A stretch of 6,045 bases of DNA from positions 1 to 6,045 of the forward strand of contig JACNJP010000422.1 in NCBI GenBank assembly GCA_014382465.1, given 5' to 3'. Position 1 is the stretch's first letter. Every line of letters starts with the position of its first letter. This stretch comes from Planctomycetota bacterium. Lineage in GTDB: Bacteria > Planctomycetota > UBA1135. A model generated the notes under the pieces. The model was not told the DNA's origin. It searched no databases and worked only from the letters and a program-made list of their open reading frames with translations. The translations under genes and the position numbers were made by a program. Positions 1-5,311 of the stretch are shown here, one piece after another.

Positions 1-17
1 ACGCCCAGCGCTGACTG
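1..17 (+). other. Probable one-base frameshift at the start of the visible membrane-protein gene
   Basis: The frame that encodes the membrane protein is stopped by TGA at 12-14. Bases 1-14 read in frame 1 give Thr-Pro-Ser-Ala-Asp. The main frame then resumes from 15 as Leu-Pro-Ala-Leu-Gly-Gly followed by a membrane helix. Adding one G to the 'gactgccgg' at 11-19 would fuse the two as Asp-Trp-Pro-Ala-Leu without a stop. This is inference from only 14 visible upstream bases. It could be a sequencing or assembly indel, a true inactivating mutation, or a misjudged gene boundary. Confidence 0.45.
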
Positions 18-1406
18 CCGGCGCTCGGCGGCCTGCTGCTCCTGGCCGGCGCCGCGGCCTGGTGGCTGCGCGGCGCCGCCCGCTGGCGCCGGGGCGGCCC
101 GCCGCAGCCCCTGCTGCTGGCGGTCGGCCTGTGCTTCGCCGGCCTGCTGCCGCTGCTGAACCCCTCCAACCTGGGGCAATTCCCCTTCGAGGAGCGCTTC
201 CTCTACCTGCCCTCGGCCGGCTTCTGCCTGGCGGCCGGGTGGCTGCTCAGCCGGCACCCGGCGGCCTTAGCCGGCGGCGTCGCCCTCCTCGCGGTGAACA
301 CCTGGTCGGCCGCCAGCACCACCTCCTCCTGGGCGGACGAGGCCACCTTCTTCCGCTGGGGCATGGAGGCCTCGCCCCACGCCATGCTGCCCTTCAACGA
401 GTCCGGCCGGGTGCGGCTGGCCGAAGCGGGGGAATTCCCGCCCGGCCACCCCGAGCGGATCCGGCTCGCCGAGGAGGCCGAGACGATCTTCAGCGCCGGC
501 CTCGAGATCCGCGCCGACGAGTGGGTCATCACCAGCGTCGACCGGCTGCAGGGCAACCTCGGCGTGGCGACCGCGCTCTTCTACCAAGGGCTGCTCGACG
601 TCGCCGAGGACGCCTACCGGCAGATCCTGGACCACTGGCCGGGGTCCTTCCAGGCGCTGCACGGCCTCGGGAGCTGCCTCGCCGAGCGCGGCCTGGCCGA
701 GCTGGAAGCCGGGCGGACCGACGCCGGGGTGGCGCTGCTGGAGTCGGCGCTGGTCGAGCACACCGGCGCGCTCGAGGGCGCGCCCGACTGGTCGGCGGCG
801 ATGCACGCCAAGGGCCTGGTGCTGGTCCGGCTCGGCCGCGCCGCGGAAGCCCTGCCCCTGCTCGAGCGGGCGGCGGCGATCGAGCCGGACGAACGCGGCT
901 TCGTCTTCGACCTGGCCCAGGCCTACTGGGAGGCCGGCCGGATGGACTCCTTCGCGGCGCTGATCCAGGACATCCTCGACCGCGAGCGGGATCCGCGCCA
1001 GCGGGCCGAGGTGCTGTTCCGCGCCGGCGCCCTGGGCATCGCCCGCGCCGAGGGCCTGCTGCCGCAGGGCCAGGCCGCCTACCGGCCAGTGCTCGAGGCC
1101 GCCCTGGACTCCTTCCAGCGGGCGGTGCGGGAGGATCCCCAGCGCTACGACGCCCTGCAGGGCGTCGCGAGTTGTTACGAGATGGGCGGCCAACCCGAAC
1201 TCGCCCTCGGCCCGGCCCGCCAGGCTTTCCAGGCCCGCCCCTTCGAGTTCATCTTCGCCCAGACCCTGTTCCGGCTGCAGGCGGCGGCCGGGCGCTTCGA
1301 GGAGGCCCGCCAGACCCTCGAGATCTGGCTGCGCGCCGCCCCCGAGGAGGATCCCGCCCGCCCCTTCGTGGTCCAGACGCTGCGCGAGTTGCAGGGGCCG
1401 AGATGA
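15..1406 (+). CDS. C-terminal part of a TMTC/PMT-like polytopic membrane protein with a TPR tail (5' partial, probably frameshifted)
   Basis: Seen: 463 open codons with no convincing start. Two hydrophobic helices (about nt 15-70 and 108-158) precede a loop, NPSNLGQFPFEERFLYLPS (nt 159-215), then another hydrophobic stretch (about nt 216-300), then a soluble helical tail. The tail opens with SSWADEATFFRWGMEASP and continues as helix-turn-helix units typical of TPRs, for example around nt 580-690, 790-900 and 1090-1220. Known: an (A/E)ERFLYLPS-type loop followed by a W-x-D-E segment and TPRs is characteristic of TMTC-type O-mannosyltransferases (DUF1736) and bacterial PMT-like relatives, which use lipid-linked sugars at the membrane. 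Inferred: this is the C-terminal half of such a protein. The catalytic N-terminal part lies left of the window, so activity cannot be judged. GTG at 294 would be the first conventional start, but it would remove the conserved loop and membrane segments, so I do not accept it. The stop overlaps the start of yqgE. A TPR membrane protein without transferase activity is the alternative. Confidence 0.72.
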   Translation: MPALGGLLLLAGAAAWWLRGAARWRRGGPPQPLLLAVGLCFAGLLPLLNPSNLGQFPFEERFLYLPSAGFCLAAGWLLSRHPAALAGGVALLAVNTWSAASTTSSWADEATFFRWGMEASPHAMLPFNESGRVRLAEAGEFPPGHPERIRLAEEAETIFSAGLEIRADEWVITSVDRLQGNLGVATALFYQGLLDVAEDAYRQILDHWPGSFQALHGLGSCLAERGLAELEAGRTDAGVALLESALVEHTGALEGAPDWSAAMHAKGLVLVRLGRAAEALPLLERAAAIEPDERGFVFDLAQAYWEAGRMDSFAALIQDILDRERDPRQRAEVLFRAGALGIARAEGLLPQGQAAYRPVLEAALDSFQRAVREDPQRYDALQGVASCYEMGGQPELALGPARQAFQARPFEFIFAQTLFRLQAAAGRFEEARQTLEIWLRAAPEEDPARPFVVQTLRELQGPR

Positions 1407-1963
1407 GCGCACCCGGCGCGCTCCACCCCGGCTTGGTGCTGCTGGCGGACCCGGCCCTGGTGGACCCGCACTTCGAGGAGGCGGCGGTCCTGCTGTGCGC
1501 CCATGACGACCAGCAGGGCAGCCTCGGCCTGATCCTCAACCGGCCGCTGGACCTCCCGGTCGGCCAGCTCCTGCCGCAGGCCGGTGAGCTGGCGACCGCC
1601 CGCCACGGCCTCTCCTGGGGCGGCCCGGTGGCGATCGAGAAGCTGCACGCCCTGCACGGCGGGGCGACGGGAATGGCGGAGTGCTTCAGCGTCTGTCCCG
1701 GGGTCGAATTCGGAGGCGTGCTCGAGGAGCTGACCCGGGTCCACGCCGCCCACCTGCCGGTGCGCTTCTTCCTCGGTTACACCGGCTGGGATTCTGGCCA
1801 GCTCGACGGCGAGCTGGCGTCCGGGACCTGGCGCCTCCACCCCGGCGGCGCGCAGGCGGCCTTCGATCCGGAGCCCGACACGCTGTGGGGACGGCTGGTG
1901 GGTTCGCTCGAACCCTCGCTGCGCTGGCTCCAACACCGGCCGCAGGATCCGGGCTGCAACTAG
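1403..1963 (+). CDS. yqgE: YqgE/AlgH family protein (UPF0301, DUF179)
   Basis: Seen: 186 residues, close to the usual ~185 of the family. The three family hallmarks are present in order. First is an N-terminal GLVLLADPALVDPHFEEA followed by the AVLLCAHD and GLILNRPL strands. Next is a central WGGPV. Last is the C-terminal FFLGYTGWDSGQLDGEL with a following W. Known: this is a widespread bacterial family of unclear biochemical role. It was named AlgH from alginate regulation in Pseudomonas, and no enzyme activity is firmly assigned. It is predicted cytosolic; I see no signal peptide or membrane helix. The ATG at 1403 is chosen because the GLVLLADP motif follows within about ten residues and AGGGG (1393-1397) sits five bases upstream as a ribosome site. 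The reading frame stays open far upstream of 1403, but that stretch is arginine/alanine/proline-rich shadow of the preceding gene. Translation is probably coupled to that gene through the ATGA overlap. The link to mqnC downstream is positional only. Confidence 0.93.
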   Translation: MSAPGALHPGLVLLADPALVDPHFEEAAVLLCAHDDQQGSLGLILNRPLDLPVGQLLPQAGELATARHGLSWGGPVAIEKLHALHGGATGMAECFSVCPGVEFGGVLEELTRVHAAHLPVRFFLGYTGWDSGQLDGELASGTWRLHPGGAQAAFDPEPDTLWGRLVGSLEPSLRWLQHRPQDPGCN

Positions 1964-1983
1964 CCCCCGGCGGCGAGGGAGCG

Positions 1984-2002
1984 CTCGGTCCCGGTGACCG
2001 AG
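1984..2002 (+). other. Small hairpin in the yqgE-mqnC spacer
   Basis: CTCGGTC (1984-1990) and GACCGAG (1996-2002) are perfect inverted repeats around a five-base loop, CCGGT. The hairpin ends 15 bases before the mqnC ATG. No T-run follows on the + strand, so it is a poor intrinsic terminator. It may be a 5' leader structure or an RNA-processing site, or simply chance in GC-rich DNA. Confidence 0.35.
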
Positions 2003-2017
2003 GACTAGAATGCCTCG

Positions 2018-3193
2018 ATGGAGCTCCAGGAAACCGCCGCCAAGGTCCTCCGGGGGGAGCGCATCACTCCGGCGGAGGCGCTGCTGCTGCACCAGCGCGC
2101 CGACCTCGCCACCCTCGGCCTGCTGGCCGACGAGGTGCGCCGGCGCAAGCACCCGCAGCCGGTGGTGAGCTACATCATCGACCGCAACCTCAACCCGACC
2201 AACGTCTGCGTCACCGACTGCGGCTTCTGCGCCTTCTACGCCAAGCCGCAGGACCAGGAGAAGGGTTACGTGCTCGACCGCGAGACCATCTACCGCAAGG
2301 TCCAGGAGACGGTCGACGTCGGCGGAGTGCAGATCCTGATGCAGGGAGGCCACCACCCGCGGCTGGACACCGGGTGGTTCGAGGAGCTGTTCCGCGACCT
2401 GAAGCAACGCTGGCCCGACCTGCACCTGCACGCCATGAGCCCGCCGGAGATCGTGCACCTGTCGCACGTCTCCAGGATCAGCACCCGCGAGGTGCTGCGG
2501 CGGCTCCAGGCGGCCGGCATGGACTCGATGCCCGGCGGCGGCGCCGAGATCCTGGTGGAGTCGGTGCGCGAGAAGATCGCCCCGCGCAAGGCGACCACCG
2601 AGGAGTGGCTGCGCGTCATGGAGGAGGCCCACGGGCTCGGCATGCGCACCACCGCCACCATGATGTTCGGCCACGTCGAGACCGTCGCCGACCGGATCGA
2701 GCACCTCGACCGGCTGCGCCAGGTGCAGGACCGCACCGGCGGCTTCACCGCCTTCATCGACTGGACCTTCCAGCCCGGCGACAACCCGCTGGGCGACGAG
2801 CTGCTCGCCGAGGGCTGGAGCAAGTCGAGCCACGCCGAGTACTTCCGCACCACCGCGGTGGCGCGGATCTTCCTCGACAATCTCGACAACCTCCAGGCCA
2901 GCTTCGTCACCCAGGGCGCCGAGGCCGCCACCCTGGCGCTGCGGATGGGCTGCAACGACTTCGGCAGCGCCATGCTGGAGGAGAACGTCGTGTCCTCGGC
3001 CGGCTGCTTCGAGCTGGTGGCGGTCGCGGAGATCGAGCGCCGCATCCGCGAGGCCGGCTTCGCGCCGCGGCAGCGCAACCAGCGCTACCAGATCATCGAC
3101 CGGCGCGGCCCCGCTCCGCTCGAGGGCGAGCTGGAACAGGTAGGCGCCGCGGCAACGGGCCGCGGCGCCAGATGGGTCGGTGCCAAAGGCTAG
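2018..3193 (+). CDS. mqnC: MqnC, cyclic dehypoxanthinyl futalosine synthase (radical SAM)
   Basis: Role: converts dehypoxanthine futalosine to its cyclic form in the futalosine route to menaquinone; cytosolic, SAM- and [4Fe-4S]-dependent. Seen: 391 residues with the radical-SAM cluster motif C-x3-C-x2-C at Cys64, Cys68 and Cys71, inside NPTNVCVTDCGFCAFY. Further family-typical blocks are QILMQGGHHP, HAMSPPEIVH, MPGGGAEILVESVREKI, TTATMMFGHVET, GGFTAFIDWTFQP, ASFVTQGAE and SAMLEENVVSSAG. The last two blocks, together with the EKIAPRK-type segment, favour MqnC over the related MqnE or CofG/CofH. The ATG at 2018 is the first in-frame start after an in-frame TAG at 2006-2008. The only purine-rich stretch upstream (gagga, 2000-2004) is rather far, so initiation looks weak. 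No other mqn gene is in the window. Odd: residues from about 376 on (GAAATGRGA and beyond) are encoded by a GC hairpin and flank that recur downstream of the second secreted paralogue. This C-terminal tail therefore looks acquired and dispensable. The gene ends directly against the convergent secreted-protein gene. Confidence 0.93.
   Translation: MELQETAAKVLRGERITPAEALLLHQRADLATLGLLADEVRRRKHPQPVVSYIIDRNLNPTNVCVTDCGFCAFYAKPQDQEKGYVLDRETIYRKVQETVDVGGVQILMQGGHHPRLDTGWFEELFRDLKQRWPDLHLHAMSPPEIVHLSHVSRISTREVLRRLQAAGMDSMPGGGAEILVESVREKIAPRKATTEEWLRVMEEAHGLGMRTTATMMFGHVETVADRIEHLDRLRQVQDRTGGFTAFIDWTFQPGDNPLGDELLAEGWSKSSHAEYFRTTAVARIFLDNLDNLQASFVTQGAEAATLALRMGCNDFGSAMLEENVVSSAGCFELVAVAEIERRIREAGFAPRQRNQRYQIIDRRGPAPLEGELEQVGAAATGRGARWVGAKG
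3143..3169. terminator. GC-rich hairpin, copy 1, inside the mqnC 3' end; candidate bidirectional terminator
   Basis: The left arm GGCGCCGCGGC (3143-3153) and right arm GCCGCGGCGCC (3159-3169) are perfectly complementary over 11 bp, with a five-base loop AACGG. It lies about 25-50 bases past the stop of the minus-strand secreted-protein gene, where a terminator is expected, and 22 bases before the end of mqnC. Neither side has a T-run, so a classical intrinsic terminator is not shown; the call rests on position, stem strength and recurrence at 5229-5255. On the + strand it is translated as mqnC codons 376-384. Confidence 0.5.
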
Positions 3194-3199
3194 CTAGCC
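3188..3199. other. 12-base palindrome carrying both convergent stop codons
   Basis: GGCTAGCTAGCC is its own reverse complement. It contains the TAG of mqnC (3191-3193) and, on the other strand, the TAG of the secreted-protein gene (3196-3194). The two genes thus abut tail to tail with no spacer. Whether the palindrome has a role beyond the two stops is unknown. Confidence 0.6.
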
Positions 3200-4921
3200 G
3201 ACGACGACCGACAGGGCGTTGGTGAGGTTCCCCGTGGTGTCATCCACGGCCTGGAAGTAGAGGGTCTTGCCGCTCAAGTGGGCGTAGACCTTGCGGCTGG
3301 TGGTCGCCATGCCGGCACCATCCGCCACGACCGACCGAGTGTGGATCGGCGGGCTCAGCATGACGGTTCCGTAGATGGTGGAGGTCGGCCCGCCACCAGC
3401 GAAGCTGGTGCCCATGATCACCATTCCACCGGGAGTGGCTCCGGTGACCTCGACGGTCCCGACCTGGCCGCCGACGATGTTGTTAACGGTCAGCACCGGC
3501 CCCGGAGGCGGCGGGGTGCCGACGAGGATGTCGTCGACGCCGGCGCCGTCGAGGTAGCCGTAGGGGAAGTTGTCCTCCTGAGCGAACATCAGGTAGAAGG
3601 TGCCCGTGACCACCGCCGGAGTGCTCGACAGGTCGAGGCCCGAGACCGGACCCCAGGTGCTGGTGATGCCGGACCAGCCGGCCCGCACCGCCCACCAATC
3701 GAGACCGTCGGCAGAGACCCAGACACCGTCGATGGCGTGGGATTCCTCGCCGTGGTTGATGCCGTTGAAGCTGAGGTCGAAGTTGGCCGCGGCGCTGCCG
3801 TCGAGGCCGACCACCAGGGCGTTGCGGACGTTGTGGTAGTTGCTGGACAGCGGATCCAGCCCCATCTCGAGGCAGGCGGTGCCGCTGGCGGCCCCGAGGC
3901 CGCTGCCACCGGCGATGTCGCACCAGGCCTCCGGATCGGGCAGGCCCGTCAGCGGGTCGATGGCCGTGACCGCCATGTGCGGCGGAACGACGCCGCCGTG
4001 ACCTTCGAAGTCGTCCATGAAGCCATCGGCCGGCACGAAGGCAGTCGGAAGGTTGACGGTCCAGGCGGTCGGCGGAGGCGGAGGCGGAGTCCCGGTGGTG
4101 TCGTAGATCGCGATCTGGTCCGGGGTGGTCTGGTGCAGCATCACCATCGACGGGCCGTTGAGGTTGCGCGGGTCGTCGTAGACGTCCGCACCCCCTTGGG
4201 AACCGCCGAGAGCGGTGCTGAAGCCGCGGCCAGTCGCTTGTCCGTCCGCCGGGTCCAGCTCGGTAGCCGAGGCGCTGGCGTCGGTGGACCAGATGGTGTT
4301 CCCGACGTAGTCCCAGCCGAAGCCATAGGCGGAGACACCGGTGTTGGTGAAGGTGTTGAAGGCCGTAGTGAGGTCGAACTCGTAGATGGAGCCGGTGAAG
4401 CTCTTGGTGAAGAAGTGGCCATCGGAGGGGCGCTGGGTCAAGGCCCGGACCGTTCCTGTGACCGGAACGGTGTAGAGGGCGACGTGGGTCAGGGTCACAC
4501 CGTTCCATATGTACTCCGAGACCTCGGCGTTGTCAGAGCCGATGTAGAGGGTGTTCCCGATGGACACCATGTCGCGGCCGCCCCAGGCGGTCGTGTTCGA
4601 GGTCTGCGGGAAACTCTGGATGAAGACCCCGTCCATGTCGTACTGGTGGACCATGTAGTTCCACCCGATCGTGGAGTGGCCGCCGCCGGTGACCCAGAGG
4701 AAGCCGTCCATTTCTTCGACACCGAGGCAGCGGTTGTCGTTCGGGCCGGTCTCGACGTCCCACGGGCCGGCGATGAGATCACCGAGGCTACGGGCGCCGC
4801 CGCCGGTCGAGACCGCGTGGAGAGAAGTCCCGTTCGGGTCGGCGTCGGTGTTCTGGGCGGGAGCCCCAGCACCGAAGAGCACCAACAGTACCGGGAGGAG
4901 GAGAGTGGTCGTTTTTCGCAT
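3194..4921 (-). CDS. Secreted multidomain beta-rich protein, function unknown (paralogue A, complete)
   Basis: Seen: 575 residues from the ATG at 4921-4919. Residues 1-22 form a classic Sec signal peptide: MRKTTT, a Leu/Val-rich core, then an APA cleavage site before Gln23. Residues ~25-275 contain recurring strands such as DGFLWVTGG, GNTLYIGSDN, GHFFTKSFTGSIYEFD and GNTIWSTD, suggesting a beta-propeller-like fold. Six prolines (279-284) form a linker. Residues ~300-470 (DDFEG ... DGVWVSADGLDWW ... FAQEDNFPYGYLDGAGVDDI) look like a beta-sandwich or carbohydrate-binding-type domain, with Cys334 and Cys350 positioned for a disulfide. A second proline linker precedes a C-terminal module (474-575) from GPVLTV to NALSVVVG. 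An in-frame ATG at 4987 exists but would bury the signal peptide, so I reject it. No strong ribosome site is visible. I see no LPXTG or terminal membrane anchor and no catalytic signature. It is probably an exported or surface binding or structural protein; that is inference from architecture. Confidence 0.85.
   Translation of the reverse strand: MRKTTTLLLPVLLVLFGAGAPAQNTDADPNGTSLHAVSTGGGARSLGDLIAGPWDVETGPNDNRCLGVEEMDGFLWVTGGGHSTIGWNYMVHQYDMDGVFIQSFPQTSNTTAWGGRDMVSIGNTLYIGSDNAEVSEYIWNGVTLTHVALYTVPVTGTVRALTQRPSDGHFFTKSFTGSIYEFDLTTAFNTFTNTGVSAYGFGWDYVGNTIWSTDASASATELDPADGQATGRGFSTALGGSQGGADVYDDPRNLNGPSMVMLHQTTPDQIAIYDTTGTPPPPPPTAWTVNLPTAFVPADGFMDDFEGHGGVVPPHMAVTAIDPLTGLPDPEAWCDIAGGSGLGAASGTACLEMGLDPLSSNYHNVRNALVVGLDGSAAANFDLSFNGINHGEESHAIDGVWVSADGLDWWAVRAGWSGITSTWGPVSGLDLSSTPAVVTGTFYLMFAQEDNFPYGYLDGAGVDDILVGTPPPPGPVLTVNNIVGGQVGTVEVTGATPGGMVIMGTSFAGGGPTSTIYGTVMLSPPIHTRSVVADGAGMATTSRKVYAHLSGKTLYFQAVDDTTGNLTNALSVVVG
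4071..4088 (-). repeat. Three perfect GGCGGA hexamers encoding a proline linker
   Basis: On the minus strand the repeat encodes most of the run of six prolines (residues 279-284) that separates the propeller-like half from the beta-sandwich domain. Slippage would add or remove two prolines per unit without breaking the frame, so linker length could vary among strains. Confidence 0.6.
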
Positions 4922-4978
4922 GATTCTGCTCAGAAGGGAGAGGAGGGGAGAGTCAGGTCGCAGGTAGAAGAGGCCCAT

Positions 4979-4997
4979 CGAGGCCAAGTTGGCCTCG
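4979..4997. promoter_or_regulatory. 19-base perfect dyad upstream of paralogue A; candidate operator or leader hairpin
   Basis: CGAGGCCAA (4979-4987) and TTGGCCTCG (4989-4997) are perfect inverted repeats around a single G. The dyad lies about 58-76 bases upstream of the paralogue A start and just downstream (in minus-strand sense) of the -10-like TCTAAT at 5009-5004, a location where a repressor could block transcription start. As RNA it could also fold as a 6-bp stem with a five-base loop. No regulator is identified, and the function is inferred from position and symmetry only. Confidence 0.4.
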
Positions 4998-5228
4998 GGC
5001 TCAATTAGAACCGGGATTCCGGGGGAGGAAAAGCATTTTCCTGGAGTTCCGTCTCTCCTCGCCTACGGGGCCCATGAGAAGGGAGTCGGATTCCTGGAAC
5101 AGGAGATCGATGATTCTATGGCGATGGATGCGGAAGGCTCCCTTTCTCGGAAGGACGCCGTTGAGGAGGATCTCCCCATCGGACCCGACCGCGCGAGCAC
5201 CAGGAGGTGACAAAGGGAGATCAAGGTT

Positions 5229-5255
5229 GGCGCCGCGGCCACGGGCCGCGGCGCC
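5229..5255. terminator. GC-rich hairpin, copy 2, downstream of paralogue B; candidate terminator
   Basis: The same 11-bp arms as copy 1, GGCGCCGCGGC (5229-5239) and GCCGCGGCGCC (5245-5255), flank loop CACGG, one base different from copy 1. It starts 52 bases from the TAG trinucleotide at the gene end, exactly as in copy 1. In transcript sense it follows the stop of the minus-strand gene by about 25 bases. The following minus-strand bases (aaccttgatc) contain no T-run, so termination without a U-tract, mRNA 3'-end protection or a repeat-element role are all possible. Confidence 0.5.
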
Positions 5256-5311
5256 AGATGGCTCGATGCTTGGGCCGCCTTAGCCGACGACGATCGACAG
5301 GGCGTTGGTGA
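5229..5311. repeat. Direct repeat copy 2: hairpin plus gene 3' end
   Basis: Gap-free partner of 3143-3225 at an offset of 2086 bases. It covers the hairpin, the 3' flank and the last ten or so codons of paralogue B, including those for the shared NALS(V/I)VVG ending. It marks the same end of the duplicated unit. Confidence 0.75.

Larger units (their letters stand above)
3143..3225. repeat. Direct repeat copy 1: hairpin plus gene 3' end
   Basis: This 83-base block aligns without gaps to 5229-5311, with 70 matches by eye. The mismatches cluster just outside the stop codon (about 3183-3194); the hairpin half and the coding half are nearly identical. Identity fades immediately left of 3143. It is therefore the 3' boundary of the duplicated gene unit, including untranslated flank. 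Confidence 0.75.
4922..5279. other. Intergenic region between the two secreted paralogues
   Basis: This 358-base stretch is the presumed promoter and leader of paralogue A and the 3' flank of paralogue B. It is less GC-biased than its surroundings, with AT-rich patches such as aaaagcattttc near 5029-5040. It holds a 19-base dyad (4979-4997) and the second hairpin (5229-5255), both listed separately. On the minus strand, TCTAAT (5009-5004) and TAGAAT (5118-5113) resemble -10 boxes, but neither has a good -35 at normal spacing. Short open frames at 4989-5210 (+) and 5001-5213 (-) have no family-like protein features and no convincing ribosome sites. I call no gene here. Confidence 0.6.

Noticed and set aside
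62..1402. Open frame upstream of and continuous with yqgE, from GTG at 62
   Set aside because: The translation is low-complexity Arg/Ala/Pro/Gly shadow of the overlapping membrane/TPR gene. The family starts near 1403, where a ribosome site is present.
294..1406. GTG at 294 as the true start of the TPR protein
   Set aside because: It would discard the conserved ERFLYLPS loop and the membrane helices encoded in the same frame at 15-293, and no ribosome site precedes it.
267..2833. Long minus-strand open frames (267-1412 and 1175-2833) opposite the left genes
   Set aside because: Both lie antisense to well-supported genes, one spans parts of three of them, and their composition (His/Arg/Gly/Val/Leu-rich without motifs) is typical of antisense frames in GC-rich DNA.
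4919..4987. Earlier ATG at 4987 (or 4978) for paralogue A
   Set aside because: It adds about 22 residues before a textbook signal peptide beginning at the ATG at 4921, has no ribosome site, and overlaps the dyad.
3278..5008. 576-codon plus-strand frame opposite paralogue A
   Set aside because: Its Val/Asp/Gly/Arg-rich sequence is the antisense shadow of paralogue A, which has a signal peptide, coherent domains and a paralogue.
5004..5118. TCTAAT (5009-5004) and TAGAAT (5118-5113) as minus-strand -10 promoter boxes
   Set aside because: No acceptable -35 element at 16-18 bases from either, so I did not annotate a promoter; only the dyad next to the first is noted.
5201..5209. AGGAGGTGA, a strong ribosome-site-like sequence on the plus strand
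   Set aside because: No ATG or GTG follows at usable spacing and no coding frame begins there; it is likely coincidental.
4989..5213. Short open frames on both strands in the intergenic region
   Set aside because: No recognisable domain and no supported start; the minus frame opens on TTG. They are probably chance frames.
3143..5255. The two GC hairpins as a CRISPR-like array or insertion-sequence ends
   Set aside because: Only two copies about 2 kb apart, no spacers, no transposase between them, and each sits in the same place relative to a paralogous gene, so gene duplication explains them better.
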